DNA of 64,000 bases from Elmis aenea (GCA_947652605.1 OX393579.1:21597674-21661673), one strand, 5' to 3'. Shown: positions 44,241 through 56,248, numbered from the stretch's first letter. A program made the numbers and translations. The notes: a model not told the origin generated them from the letters alone.

Positions 44241-45830
44241 ATAGTATCCATGGAATATTTGAACCAAACAAAATCTTGTTTACACTCCTAAAGAGCTAAA
44301 GTTGGACTAGGTTTGAATAATGAAAAAAAATTTGTTTGTCAAGAATCACAAAAAAAATTATTACTTCTTAATGTTCTAGTGGTCGCATAGAGAAACCACT
44401 TGACTTTTTTTGGATTTTTGGTTCATGTATTTAGAAATGGAAATCGAATAATATGTTTTGAAAAACTTAAATAATTATGTTTTCTATTGATTTAATAGAC
44501 AAAGGATAAGAAAAAAGCTGCAAGTACAACCATAGACTGTCAACTTAAAAAATATTTAAACTAATTGTTAAATTGATCTTTAACAATCTAATCTAAGAAA
44601 ATGACGTTGAAAGCTTGGAATTAAAAGTGGGAAACAAAATTACTTAATCTTAATTATTTTACTCAATTACAGTGGCTTTTTTGTGAGAAAACTAAACACA
44701 AGGTGTTGTTTAAAAAAATTTCAAAATAATTTTTACCGAACACAATACTTACCAAAGCCACTAGTGAAGAATTATGCTTCGGTGGACCCCGTATATAAAT
44801 TTAAAATTACTATCCGGCACCTCCACCAAAATATCACATCGATTTTTGTACTTTTGGATATGACAGTATTCTTGGATGAAATTTATTTTCAAATTTACTT
44901 TTTAGTTATGTAATAATGCAATTTAAATGTAAAAAGGCATTACAGCAGCAATTAGGTAAAAACTTCAGTGCTTGCGAACGCGTATAATGTTTTTCATTCA
45001 AGTTTCCACATAAAACACATTATACCTACAGTGCGATACTACAGTCACCGGCTTTTTAAATATGTTATTGCCTAATTACCATCTTTATGTTGAATTTATA
45101 ATTCCAGCAGCGTGTTTTTCTTTGCTTTTAATTAATAACGTAACACGAAAAACTCTGCCAAGGTACGAATACAAATTTCAATTTTGTTATTTTTCATTTC
45201 CTTTTTCGTTTTCCACAAATCTCTGGTGTTAATGCAAAGCAACCACCCTTAAAGCATGCCTGAAAGATCAAAAGGATGATGAAGTCTTGTTTGCTGTGCT
45301 TTTATATCGTACTTTTTAACCGGGTACTTGTAACATTCACGTGCCTAAAATTAAATTTTGAAGGTACATTTATATTCACTGAAAACTGTATTTCAATGTT
45401 TTCGTAAACAGTAAATAACAAAAACAAATTTATATAAACAAACACTAACTAACCTTACGCTTCAAATAACACTAATTACGTATACTTTATGTTTACCTTA
45501 GACTTTAATTTTGAAAAACTCTATAAATAAAAATAACCTACGGTATTTTTTGTAAATAATTTTACAGGAGATTATTTAAATTAGGTTGCACTTTGTTTTC
45601 TATGGTAACCATTTCTTTTTCTTTTTTACCTTATAACCTCAAAAATCATTTGTGTAAGGCAAAAGTACAATAGATACGCCTATTAGAGTAAAACTGATTT
45701 TGTAACCGAAATTGCTAGTTTCAAGGCTCTTGTCTCTTCGTCTGTAGCAATGTTATATACTTGTTAATTTACTCACACAGGGCTATAATAATATTGATCA
45801 TTATTGATTTTAGTAAAAGCAGTAGAAAAA
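44241..45830. other. Unassigned AT-rich sequence
   Basis: No gene or element recognised. The 76-codon frame at 44683-44913 begins with GTG and has no family motif. Confidence 0.45.
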
Positions 45831-45835
45831 ATATT

Positions 45836-46130
45836 AGGGGTTCCATTACTGGAAAACGGTTAATCGATTAACCGGTTTTACGGGCCAATATGATTACCGA
45901 ATTTACCAGTACATTTTCAAAACAAATACCGGTAATTTCGGTAATTTACAACCACCTTCTCACAGTGAAACCCACGAGTGTCGAGTCAGAAAGAGCCTTT
46001 TCTTCTGCAGGGGCAAGATGTACGAAAATTTGAACAAGTCTGAGTAATAAGACATTAGATACGATTTGTCTACTGCGTGCACTGTTAATTCTCAAAAAGA
46101 ACAGGATCTCAACATGTAAAAAGGGGTTTT
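45836..46130 (+). pseudogene. hAT transposase dimerisation-domain fragment
   Basis: Reading near 45970-46110 gives TSVESERAFSSAGARCTKI, a stop, TSLSNKTLDTICLLRALLIL, the hAT C-terminal block (S.xSERxFSxAG...R..LxxxxLxxLxFLR). TAGGGGTTCCATTACTGG at 45836 may be the element's left end, and the ACCGGTT/AACCGGT palindromes just after it fit a subterminal region, but no right end was found. Confidence 0.75.
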
Positions 46131-46779
46131 GCTGAGTCTGATCTGTTACGTTAAGAATTGATTATTGTTTTGTTAATGTAATCAACTTATTTCGTATTTG
46201 TTATTGTTAATTATCTCTTAAATATGGTTTATTAAAACTTAATGCTATTGTTAATTGTCATCTCTTTGAATAAATTTTGCTTTGTTTATAAAGAAAAAAT
46301 ATATATTTAATACAACCTAGCAATTCCGCTCGACTTTTACTGCTTGCAGCTGATTAGTATCAATGTTCTCAGAAACACAAGTTCTAACGAATCCAAGTTC
46401 CTCTGACAACTTTTATTGGTCCTCTCTTTAAGTTTAAGCTCACCTTGTTAAGTTTTTTTTAAAGGGCGTTTGATTCCAATTCAAGCAAGCTATAATCGCA
46501 ATTGTTTTTGGGGTTGTAAGTGCAAAGAAATAAATCTATGACGATTTAATTAAAGCATTACATGAGATAAAACAGAGTTAATTCGAGTAAATCCAATCAC
46601 AACCCATTTAAGAGATTAGTTAAACCCTTTTAAAGAAAATATCATGAAACACATCTGCGGTGTATAAAATTTCGTTTAAGATTCGATATTCAAACCTTTA
46701 TTTAAAAGGTTTAATTTTTTTCCCATAAATTATTTAAAAATAATAAAATAAAGGAATCCTACGTTATTATCTTATATGA
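46131..46779. other. Unassigned AT-rich sequence
   Basis: Nothing recognised. Confidence 0.5.
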
Positions 46780-47520
46780 GTACGTAATAGTATATAACAT
46801 AACAAGAGTTGTAAGAAGCGTTATTGCTTTACAACTCGAGTTTTGCACTATACTTTTTCTACTACCACATAATACATACGATTTTACCGGTTTAGAGCCA
46901 GAAGCACACGATACCAAGTTCGACTCAGACAGCACCCCAACACGTTAGCAACTGACTTGCTCACCGTCCCCCGCGTCAGGAGATTAAAGCGGCTTGATGT
47001 GCTGGACCTGTCCCAACGAAGATAGTGCAAACAATAGTGTGTTACGAGTGTTAGTGTAATAGTGGCCAAAACACTAGTAAAATAAAATAAGTGCTAGTTC
47101 GGTCGAGGGAACTGGCCATTGGGTCGGTTTTAACTATGTCCATTTCTGTAACATAAAGTGCTACATATTGTTCTTGTGGAATAGATAGTACACTATCAAG
47201 GATGTTAGAAAAAAAAAAAAATAATACATACGATTTTACCGGTTTTTTGGTTAATAGTAAACACACTTGTACGTACGCTATTAACTGTCAAATTTGACGT
47301 AAGTCTACTTTGAAATTTTTAGACAAGTGTGCTTTTTAGGAACTCACTTACTATGCATGCAGGTTAGGTTTGACGTGAGCCTACTTTGATAATTTCTTTA
47401 AAAAAAAACTGTGCCTTTTGCGTACCGTGCATAAAGACCCACTTACTATGCATGTAGGCTGTACAGTAACAGTCATTTACAATAGTGGTCGTAGAAAAAA
47501 GAAATAAAACAATGGTACGA
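46780..47520 (-). repeat. Interspersed repeat family, copy 2 (filled by a retroposed insert)
   Basis: Reverse-orientation partner of 31380-32420. It lacks the CAGGGTGG element (empty site near 47462) and the GC-rich 200 bp of copy 1, but contains a 327 bp insert with a target duplication (46894-47220). Tandem units of about 85 bp are present at 47300-47460. Confidence 0.75.
46894..47220 (+). mobile_element. Retroposed insert (SINE-like or processed transcript), A12 tail
   Basis: The 327 bp insert ends in twelve A and is flanked by a perfect 25 bp direct repeat (46869-46893 and 47221-47245, beginning ATAATACATACG). A long duplication plus A-tail is the mark of LINE-mediated target-primed insertion. 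AAGTTCGACTC at 46916 resembles a tRNA B box, but there is no convincing A box, so it may be a 5'-truncated SINE or a cDNA of an unknown transcript. Confidence 0.8.
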
Positions 47521-48529
47521 ATAAAATACCTGCAGTTTAAATAGTAGGGAATAATCTACTTAGCCATTTAAAAAAAAATCACAATTCGATTTTTCGACGC
47601 AACTTCCTTTGACAGCTACAAACTTATTGACGTTTTTCCATAACGGTTTTAACGTTTTCAGGACTATAGCAGGAAGTCTTAGCTCGACAAAACCAGAATC
47701 CTAAATAATCTGTTAAACCCCAAGAACCTTATACATCCTGCAAAAAGTAAAGCAGCAACTTTTTGTCTGATTAGAATTTGCTCTTTTCTCGCGTTATTCA
47801 TTTATTAATGTAAAATAATTTTACCATAAACCTATGCTATAATAATTGTGGAACCTTTTGCTTATATCCAATCGATAAGATTTTTCTGAATACCAGAAAA
47901 GTCTAGCCCATTTTACTCGTGAAAGATTTAGTTATGTCTTTTTCGTACGCGGAGAGCTCCGATGGAGCCAGTGCATAAACTTCAGTTTTGTAAAAGGATC
48001 CAAATGAAATATCCAGGTCTTGTCGCTGGTCGAATTCCCTGCTTAAATTGATTTTGTAAAAAATTTAATTTCCCTAATGAATTACCTTATTGCAAAGTCT
48101 GGTGTAAGCAGTCTTGATGTCCAACGCGCAGACAGCTTTTTCATGACCAAAACATAGTATAAAATATTCAGAACTGTTGTTTTAAATGCATTAAATTTCT
48201 AAACTTTCAACTTTCTTTTTCTACTCTTTCCTCCAGGGGTCTTCAAGACCTTGGGTCATCTCGGGTTGATTCTCTACCCTAATTAAACTGCTTACTTCAA
48301 CATGTGTTGTTAAGTCCTCAACCTACCGCTTTCATCCTTTCGTGTATGAAAATCCTTTCATTACTGTCTTTTGTCAATAATATATTGTCACACTAATATT
48401 TTTATCTAAGCATAATAAATTAAATTTGTTGTTGTTAAACACTTTTATAAACTCCGTTTATATGTTACACCATGCAAAGTCAGCCTTATTTAAAATCATA
48501 TCTTATAACTGTAATGGCAAGCAAATAGG
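47521..48529. other. Unassigned sequence
   Basis: No gene or element recognised. Confidence 0.5.
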
Positions 48530-49190
48530 GGTCTAGGAACATTCTTCGTCCACAATTCTTCGCCCAAAATTCTTCGCCCACAATTCTTCGCCTCAACAAT
48601 TCTCCGCCCACATTTCCTTGCCTACACAATTCTTTACCTTCACAATTTTTTGCCGCATAAAAGCACATCACAAATTTTATTTGTAAATGTGATTGTTTTT
48701 ATTTATAACATAATTTTTACAGAATATTTTACATTAACCTAAGTTGTTTCTTGTATATTAATACTTTTTCTTTTAATATTATGTTTAAAAATTGCTACAT
48801 AAATAGCGTATGTTGTGATTTTCAATCTTGTTTATGTTATTATAGGATGAATAAAAATTAAATTAACCTAACCTAACGTAACCTGTCCTCACTTAATGTA
48901 AAATAATCTGTAAAAATTACGTTATAAATAAAAACAATCACATTTACAAACAAAATTTGTGTTATGCTTGTATGCGGCGAGACATTGTGGCGGCGAAGTT
49001 TGTGTTGGCGAAGAATTGTGGAGGCGAAGATTGTGGGCGAAAAATTGTGGGAGAAAAATTGTGGGCGAAAAATTGTGGGCGAAAAATTGTGGGCGAAAAA
49101 TTGTGGGCGAAAAATTGTGGGCGAAAAATTGTGGGCGAAAATTTGTGGGCGAAAAATTTTGGGGGGAAAATTGTGGGCGAAATAGGACTG
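48530..49190. mobile_element. Fold-back element with 15 bp minisatellite arms
   Basis: The left arm (48540-48720) and right arm (48925-49190) are inverted partners sharing CACATTTACAAA, GTGATTGTTTTTATTTATAA and GCCGCATAAAAG words. The outer part of each arm is a 15 bp minisatellite: TTCTTCGCCCACAA-type on the left (about 7 diverged units), and GTGGGCGAAAAATT-type on the right (about 11 units, mostly identical, 49010-49183). This is the architecture of FB-type fold-back elements. The ends are not clearly defined. Confidence 0.8.
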
Positions 49191-50351
49191 AAATGATTAA
49201 GTATAGCCTTAAAACGAGGAAATACGTTATAGTAATAGTCTTATAGCTGACTCAGGATAATTATGAATAGAAATAGTCCTCCCAAATTATAGATCGAGAG
49301 TTGAGAGCCAAAGACAACAGTACACTTTGAGTCGGTCGTACAGCAACCTGTCGAGATAGCCGTAATTACCCTGGTCCAGCAAGTTACCGTTCTGGATGAT
49401 TCTGTTTGTGTTCATCGTGTTGGTATAATAAATCTGCTATTTGTATGACTGCAATTTAGCTTCTTTATGGATCCCGAGCTACTCACCTAAGCGTACGTTG
49501 TCTTTAAGTTTTAGGTGTTAAAGTCTTTGTGACATATAAGCAATATATAAACCACGACCAAATTTTGTATAACGTTCAATTCGAGCTCAGTTTGGTACTT
49601 AAATTTAAAAGTATTACAACTACCGGACAGTACAGAAAAACGGTAACTTTTTTTAAAATTCCCAGGTAAATTATTTAATAGTTTGCCCTGGTACAGTATG
49701 CACTGTAACATATAAATTGCTATATCTTAGTTATTACTATAAAACTTTAATGTAATTTTTATTATTGAAGTAGCTTGCAAAACTAATTATAGTAAAACTA
49801 CTACGTAAAAAAATGTTATTTAGCTCAGTAGATATTTGTCACAGTTTGTAACTTTAAAATCTTGTTAGATCCAGCAAAATAGCCAGGATTTAATAAATCC
49901 TTGGTAAAATCTTATACCACGTAAAAAGTTCTGTTTTGATTAATAACCTTGCGCGCTGCGTACAGCTTTGTTTTGTTTTTATGAAAATTGTGAGAATCCG
50001 AACATGCGGTGTTGCTCCTGCGAAATCTCCTTTATTTTGAACGCAGTGCGGATGTGCGCCGCTCACCTACCGCATGATTAGTCACTGTCTAGACGCGTCT
50101 CAGCTTAATGTGTTTTATGGGGGCTTTAAGGACAGCTTCCGCTTTGTATGTCCTATTCATCATTTTGGTGCAGAATTTGGGACTGATTACACTTTAAATA
50201 TGATGATTAAAGTAGCAAGAGATGTCTGATGCACGATCTGCTGATTATAGTTTACGCTTCCAACTTTGAATATACTGCGACTTTTTGATCAAGTAGCTCA
50301 TAAAAAATAATCACATGAAGTCAGGTCCTCTTATTAAAAAACGATTAAGGT
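49191..50351. other. Unassigned sequence with GC-richer patches
   Basis: Patches at 49285-49500 and 49945-50140 are richer in GC and CpG than the surroundings and could be old retroelement or exon sequence. No domain, LTR pair or splice structure could be supported. Confidence 0.4.
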
Positions 50352-50816
50352 AAGGTCAAGTATATCGTACCGCTTGCTAAATCGTACCACTGCTATTTTT
50401 CTTATTAGAAGGTGTAAATGGTGCAATCTTTTCTACTCAATCCGAGGCCCTTGTACCCCTTGTACTGCAAAACATAGAGCAGTTTCCATTTTTACCGGCA
50501 ACATGACTGTTTCCGGGTAACTTTCAATTTGTGAGAACAGTGTCAAACAGTGTCGTCAATAATAATTTTTTTCGTTCACGTGTAAGATTTTGATTCTAAA
50601 TCGGTAAGTTAAACCGTATGAATACTTTTACATCGGCATTTGTCAGTAAATTAGGCGTAAATTAAAACTTGCCTTAATAGGTTGAAATTGTAATTAATTT
50701 CACATTGATCATAAATTCGCACAAAGTGACAGTTCGGCAAATCGTACCGCAAATGGTTTGATATATCGTACCAGGTACGATTTGCTGAATCTCTAACACT
50801 TGTTGCCTCTATTTAA

Positions 50817-51029
50817 AAAAAAGCATGCCGTCCCAAAGCTACGACGTCAAAAACAGTAGAAGATGTTGAAGTAGTAGTGAACCCAGATGATTGGTATTGG
50901 TATTGTTTCATTTGCGAAGAAAACGTAATTAAAGATATGTTGCGGTGTCAGAGGTGTAACCGTTGGGCCCATGAAACATGTTCTGGAATGAGAGCTGGTA
51001 CAAAAAAATATGTTTGTGTTAATTGTTAA
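50817..51029 (+). CDS. PHD-finger C-terminus of a transposon protein
   Basis: The plus strand is open from 50817 to a TAA at 51027-51029. After an acidic stretch (TVEDVEVVVNPDDWYWY) comes CFICEENVIKDMLRCQRCNR followed by WAHETCSGM and KKYVCVNC, a complete C4-H-C3 pattern of a PHD zinc finger right at the C-terminus. Such terminal PHD-like fingers are common in insect transposases. No ATG lies upstream in frame, so this is probably the last exon or a 5'-truncated gene. The reading frame itself is undamaged. Confidence 0.7.
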   Translation, partial: KKACRPKATTSKTVEDVEVVVNPDDWYWYCFICEENVIKDMLRCQRCNRWAHETCSGMRAGTKKYVCVNC

Positions 51030-51138
51030 TAAGCTGTTGTACCTACCTTAAATTTGTACCTATCTCCATATATATAACCTGTAGGTACGATTTAGCCACC
51101 CCTAGGTACGATTTACCGAACGAGTTGGGGAAATCGTA

Positions 51139-51999
51139 CCGTAAACTTTGACTTTGGGGGTAACTTTGACAGACTCTGAGGTGTGACTTTTCGCTATGAA
51201 TATTTTATGTTTATGTTTTTACATTTACGTATTTTATGTTTATTCTTCCCATAGAACATACCTACCTATATAATATATGTTATCTAATTAGTAAAAGTGT
51301 GTCATCTACAGAAATATTCACTTTTTAAAAATTATCTTAAGTTTTAATTAATACCTATAGATAAAGTTGGTTTCTCCTGTTGCTTGATTGGGTTAAATTA
51401 AACAAAAGTTGCTGGTTTTAAAGATTAAAGAATTTTATAAAGAATAAACCTGTTTTCTAAACCAGCAACTTTCGTTTAGATTCATAGGTACCTATATGTA
51501 TATAGCCTTACCCAGTATAAGTATTTTATTTTGTGTTAATTTGCTTCTGAAGAAAAATATGTTTTTAATACCTAGTGTTTAGAAAGCAACCTAAAGGATT
51601 TTGTTTATTTTTTATACATGTTATTAAAATAACGTTAAACTTTTATTAAAAATACGATTTATGCCAAGTATTTTGAAATTAATAAGCCTCATATTCTGGT
51701 TGTAAAAAATATATTTTTTTAATAAGAAGATGTCAAAACAAACCACTGTAGTCGTTTTTCGACTTATAATTAAATTAATTGCAATGTTAAAGTAGCCCCA
51801 CACTCGGGGTTACTTTGACACCAAATTAAATATTTTTTTAAAGTTTTGTTTTACCTCTCTGAAGCAATTTTACGTGGGGGATATATAGTGGAAAGTTCTA
51901 TTGTTACGATGGACTTTATTCCAGGTCATTTAATCAAAAAATAAAAAAGTTACGTTGGAAAAATCTTCAAAACTATGTCAAAGTAGCCCCGGTTTACGG
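51139..51999. mobile_element. Nested TA-flanked element with CCGTAAAC ends (861 bp)
   Basis: It starts CCGTAAACTTTGACTTTGGG and ends ...GTAGCCCCGGTTTACGG, with TA (within GTAC) on both sides. AAAGTAGCCCC / GGGGTTACTTTGAC motifs recur internally at about 51790-51820, and a GTTGCTGGTTT/AAACCAGCAAC hairpin lies at 51408-51470. It is inserted in the transposon 50352-52184 and is non-coding. Confidence 0.85.
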
Positions 52000-52184
52000 T
52001 ACCTTTTGCAGCATTGTGCAATTTTTTTTTCTTTTATGTTCCTAATGTTATTTGCCTATGGATTTATATCATTTTTATAAACAAATATGTTTACTAACCA
52101 AGGATATTTTGTATTTCGCGTAATTTTTAATAAAAGATTCACCATAACCAAAATTCTAAAAAGTGGTACGATATACCCGACCTT

Positions 52185-53014
52185 CCTATATACTGCTCCA
52201 ATTTGTAGATGTAAGCATCAAATATAAGTTCTCCCAGGACAGTATCAAACAGTTATTTTTGAAACAGCGTTTAAACCACTGGAAGTACTGCACACCGAAT
52301 CTACAACTTTTTTATCATTCATGTTTATTCGAGCCCGCATTTACTCATTATAAATGAAAACTTGTTGTAGCTAACGAATATAATTACATTAAAAAATTGA
52401 CGACCTGACACCATGTTAGACGGATTGAGTTTTTTAGTTTTTTGGGTTTTTTCCAGTAAATTATTGTATTATTTTGTAGGTAGCTATACAAATATTAAAT
52501 GTAATTTTTATATAAATAAATATTAATTTTTAATATAAATGTATTTTTCCTATAAAACTGCTAACATTTAAAAAAATCCAATTGCTTCTTATTTTTCAAG
52601 AATCTTAGGATATTCAATCTGATTTTTCATTTCTCAAAAAATGCCATATGTCGAGAAATCAGAAACACAAAGATAAACTGGGAAGGGTAGAATTTTAAAT
52701 ATAAACTTATTTTACAAATGATAATAATAAACAACATCGCAAATAAAATAGCAGTTATTTTTAATTTTGTAATAATTTTTGTAAGTATGACATTATACAA
52801 GCATAGGCCATTTATTCTTCAATAATTGTTTCTACTATCAGGTAAGTATATGTCTACACATTTGTAAACGTTTCACAGAATGAAAACGTGTACAGTTCAT
52901 TTACCACACATTTATTTGACTGCTGAACCAACACGACTCAAAACTGATTATTTTATTGCAGTTTAAATAGTTTCAATATAGATAAACTCTAAACTGAGAA
53001 TCTTACAACTCTTA
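52185..53014. other. Unassigned AT-rich sequence
   Basis: Nothing recognised. Confidence 0.5.
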
Positions 53015-53150
53015 AGCCCGATTGCACAAAGCCACACTGGTGTTAAAATACAAGTTAATCAACAAAACTGGCGATTTTGCCTAGTTCTAGGGTTAAGGTG
53101 GTATAATTCCGGTGTTAATTCCAGGTTCAACTTTTATGCAATCGGGCCCT
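53015..53150. mobile_element. Small MITE with CCCGATTGCA ends (about 136 bp)
   Basis: AGCCCGATTGCACAAAG at 53015 is mirrored by TTTATGCAATCGGGCCCT at 53150; internal TGGTGTTAA and CCGGTGTTAATTCC words are also symmetric. Flanks TTA and TTG suggest a three-base duplication. Confidence 0.75.
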
Positions 53151-53615
53151 TTGATGTTAAAATATACCAAGGGCAGCAAATCTTGTAGGTACATAAAAAC
53201 CACGAATTTGTTAAATGGTAATTAAAACGAAAAAAGATGTTTTAAGGTTTATCGCTATTAAAAGCTATTTTACAATTCCTAAACCGATTTTAAAAACCGG
53301 TTAAACAAACCAAATAAAAAAAAACTAAATTCTTAGAAACAAGCCAAATGTATTTACACAAAATTAGGATATTCCGCCAAAGGTCTCACAATTATCTCAA
53401 AAATTATGAAATCGTTTGAGATAGACAAACGTTATTTTTTTACCACTTCATAACTTTTCTTTTTAATACTTGGCCCTCTAAAAACCTCGTTTAGTTTTCC
53501 AGAAAAGGTGCGCAAACGCTAACAAAAACAATAAGTAGCATTAAGACAAAAAGCTACTGTAAAGCAGTTTTCTTAAACTACATTCTTATTCTAGTTTACC
53601 CTAAAATTCACCCCA
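53151..53615. other. Unassigned AT-rich sequence
   Basis: Nothing recognised. Confidence 0.5.
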
Positions 53616-54055
53616 TTTCTATTGATGAATTTGTAATAAAAATAAATGACAAATACCATGAGATTATAAAATATATAAAAATTATTTATTAAGGCCTTAG
53701 CAATAGATCAAACTGATTATAGAATAAAAATAAAAATTGTTGTGTTTATCCTATAACTTTTTGCGTAACAGCTTTTGCTAATTAAAAACAAAACCAGAGA
53801 TATCTAAGATTTAGAATATTGACCAAATTTCTTTTTTTCTATTGATGAATTTGTAATAAAAATAAATGACAAATACCATGAGATTATAAAATATATAAAA
53901 ATTATTTATTAAGGCCTTAGCAATAGATCAAACTGATTATAGAATAAAAATAAAAATTGTTGTGTTTATCCTATAACTTTTTGCGTAACAGCTTTTGCTA
54001 ATTAAAAACAAAACCAGAGATATCTAAGATTTAGAATATTGACCAAATTTCTTTT
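53616..54055 (+). repeat. Perfect tandem duplication of a 220 bp unit
   Basis: 53616-53835 and 53836-54055 are identical base for base as far as can be read (for example AGGCCTTAGCAATAGATC at 53691 and again at 53911). Non-coding and AT-rich. Either a very recent duplication or an assembly artefact. Confidence 0.97.
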
Positions 54056-55265
54056 TTGTCATAAAATTTTTAAATAACTATAAGTGCACCTCTTAGCTGT
54101 TCCTTGTAATAGGTAATTATTGTTCCATTTAATCAACTCTGTAGCTGTTACGGTGTAACAGTTACAAATGGTGTGCCTCAAATTTTAGACACCATCTATT
54201 AAAATATAAATAAATTTAGTACAAGCATTTGTAAAGCAACGTCTGCTTCAATAAATGTGAAAACTTTGGTCGATTTTGCTTAATAGTATATAATGTAGTT
54301 TAATTTTTTGGTTCTGCATAGCCGACAGCTGCTTGTAATAGACGTCCGCACCACATAACTAACAAAAGGGCCACAGCATCTGCAGCAAGAAACCCGCAAA
54401 AGCTCAAACTATCACATCGCACTGTTGGCATTTACATAAAAGATTATATCGCACAAGAAATAATATGGTCAACGAACTATTAATGAAAACGCCTCAGCTA
54501 ATTAATTCTCACTACACTTCACCATATTTTTTAATTACCTAAAAGCGTCAAAACCGCTTATAAAATATTTTTCACGTATTTTTTAGCGAAACGAGTTTGT
54601 GACAAAAATATTATCTTAAGTGCCGGAAATGACTTGTAGAGAGCATTTGAGTTCACAAAGCAGGCAAACTAAAAATGAGGATATTAGTAGAACCACTGTA
54701 GGAAATTGCCTACGATTACTCTGCAGCTCAATCAGTGAAACATTCAGGAAGTCGGTTACAATATCCGGTTTGACATCGCTTAAGTTATAGTAACCATACA
54801 ATATATCTATATTACTGCGGTAGTTGTACCAAAAAGTAATTCACAATTTCGCATAAATTATTGTACCTGTTCCTATAACATTACTAGGTATTAGTTGTAG
54901 TTTTTACTATACCGAATAATCGAAAATAACTTTAGAAAACAAAAGAGTCTAAACAAAAAATAATTTACATGTTTTCTTCCACGTTTAAAAAAAACTGCGA
55001 TTTATAAAAGATAATAGAATAAGCAAACTCAACACAGTGTTTGTCCCAGAAATGTTTAAGGTTTATTGTTAAATTAAACCTTAATAATTAATAAATGTAA
55101 AAATTTATTGTGATGTTGACAAAAGGAAAAATAAATATTTTATTGTATGATTAAAGATGTATAACTGATTATATAAGCAACTACTGTAAATGAAACAAGC
55201 TCGTTAGGCATGGATCCTTCACCTGGTATGAAAAACAATACTCATATGCATAGCTTTAAAGTAAT
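54056..55265. other. Unassigned AT-rich sequence
   Basis: No gene or element recognised. Confidence 0.5.
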
Positions 55266-55379
55266 TACTTAATTCTGAATATTTTAGGCCATTAAACCAG
55301 CAAGAAGGATGTAGAAGAGACTAATTGATAAGATTAGCAGAGATAAAATATGAAAAGCCCAGGAGTAAAAGACAAAGAA

Positions 55380-55640
55380 GAAAAAATACAAATCATTTAA
55401 GATGGCTGGGGCATCTACTACACATGCCAGATTGCACGTACCCAAAAATGAGATGAAAAACAAAGTTTAAGGGAAAAAGTGGTAAAGGAAGACCGAGAAT
55501 AAAAATGCGAAAACGAAGTGATACACAGACTAGAAGTAAAACAAGTCAGATGGAGAGATGTGCCTCAGTGAGCCAATGATAGACAGGGGTGGAGACACAT
55601 AATCAAGAACTAGAAAACACACCTCGATACCAAAAAGGTA
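55380..55640 (+). pseudogene. LINE ORF2 C-terminal remnant
   Basis: Reading from 55380: NHLRWLGHLLHMPDCTYPKM, GKSGKGRPRIKMRKR and, after a frame change, EVKQVRWRDVPQ-stop-ANDRQGWRHI. This is the post-reverse-transcriptase block of insect non-LTR elements (RWLGHVxRMPxxRxPRxxL...GxRxRGRPxxRWxD...W...AxDRxxWR). Stops and frameshifts are present. Confidence 0.85.
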
Positions 55641-55767
55641 CAAAAAAGACTGATTAAGAAGATGAACCAACTTTCCACCTTCTATAATTTCCAAGATTCG
55701 ATATTTTGGAGAAAAAATTGTGTACACTAATTTTTACAAAGTTTTAACGAAATATCACTAAAAAAAA

Positions 55768-56248
55768 GACCCGAACCGCAAGGAATAACGGTTAAGTTCC
55801 GGTTACCGGTTCGATAAATTTTAACTTTTCGGTTTACGTTCCGAACCACCGGTTTATATTTTGTATTTATACGGTAACCGGTTCAGCGGCAAAGATTCGG
55901 TTCAGTTCCGGTTACGGTTCAGTTCCGGTTACGGTTCAGTTCCGGTTACGGTTCAGTTCCGGTTCCGGTTCAATGCAAAATATGATGACAATCATATTTA
56001 TATATTGAACTGTCGGTAATTTTTCGATTTTTGGTAAAAAATTTACAATGTCAGTAAAAAAATAATTTGTCCAAACCGTTGTGTGAACCGGTTGAAGCGG
56101 TTTGAACCGGTTTAGACCAGTCGGTTCGGTTCGATTTTGCGGTTTTGTGATTTTTGAATTAAAAGGTTCAATTCCGGTTCACGGTTCATGACAAAAGCAC
56201 CGGTTCGTTACGGTTTTTGTTCCAGTTCCGGTTCGGTTCGGGTCCCTG
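55768..56248. mobile_element. CCGGTTC-rich element with GACCCGAACCG ends
   Basis: GACCCGAACCGCAAGG at 55768 is mirrored by CGGTTCGGGTCC at 56245. The interior contains at least four tandem GTTCAGTTCCGGTTACG units (55910-55970) and many scattered ACCGGTT/AACCGG words on both sides of an AT-rich centre, similar in style to the GC-palindrome hAT element at 29916. An 8 bp target duplication could not be identified. Confidence 0.65.

Larger units (their letters stand above)
50352..52184. mobile_element. DNA transposon with AAGGTC...TATATCGTACC ends
   Basis: The 24 bp inverted ends share AAGGTC, GTATATCGTACC and CTT with three mismatches. Internal GGTACGATTT and AAATCGTACC words are repeated many times near 50380, 50750, 51085 and 51130, probably binding sites. 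The element carries a PHD-finger coding end and is interrupted by another element (51139-51999). Target duplication not clear. The PHD tail suggests a pogo/Tigger-like or other DDE element; this is inference. Confidence 0.75.

Noticed and set aside
46884..47266. Minus-strand frames across the retroposed insert
   Set aside because: They cross the insert and its target duplication and run antisense to the A-tailed strand.
48866..48890. AACCTAACCTAACGTAACCT, resembling the insect telomere repeat
   Set aside because: Only about two imperfect units; no telomeric array.
48957..49246. Three overlapping frames encoding repeats such as VGEKLWAKNCGRK
   Set aside because: They are the three frames of a 15 bp minisatellite (a multiple of three with no stop), not proteins.
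49285..49500. Possible solo LTR
   Set aside because: No TG...CA bounded direct repeat or short target duplication could be found.
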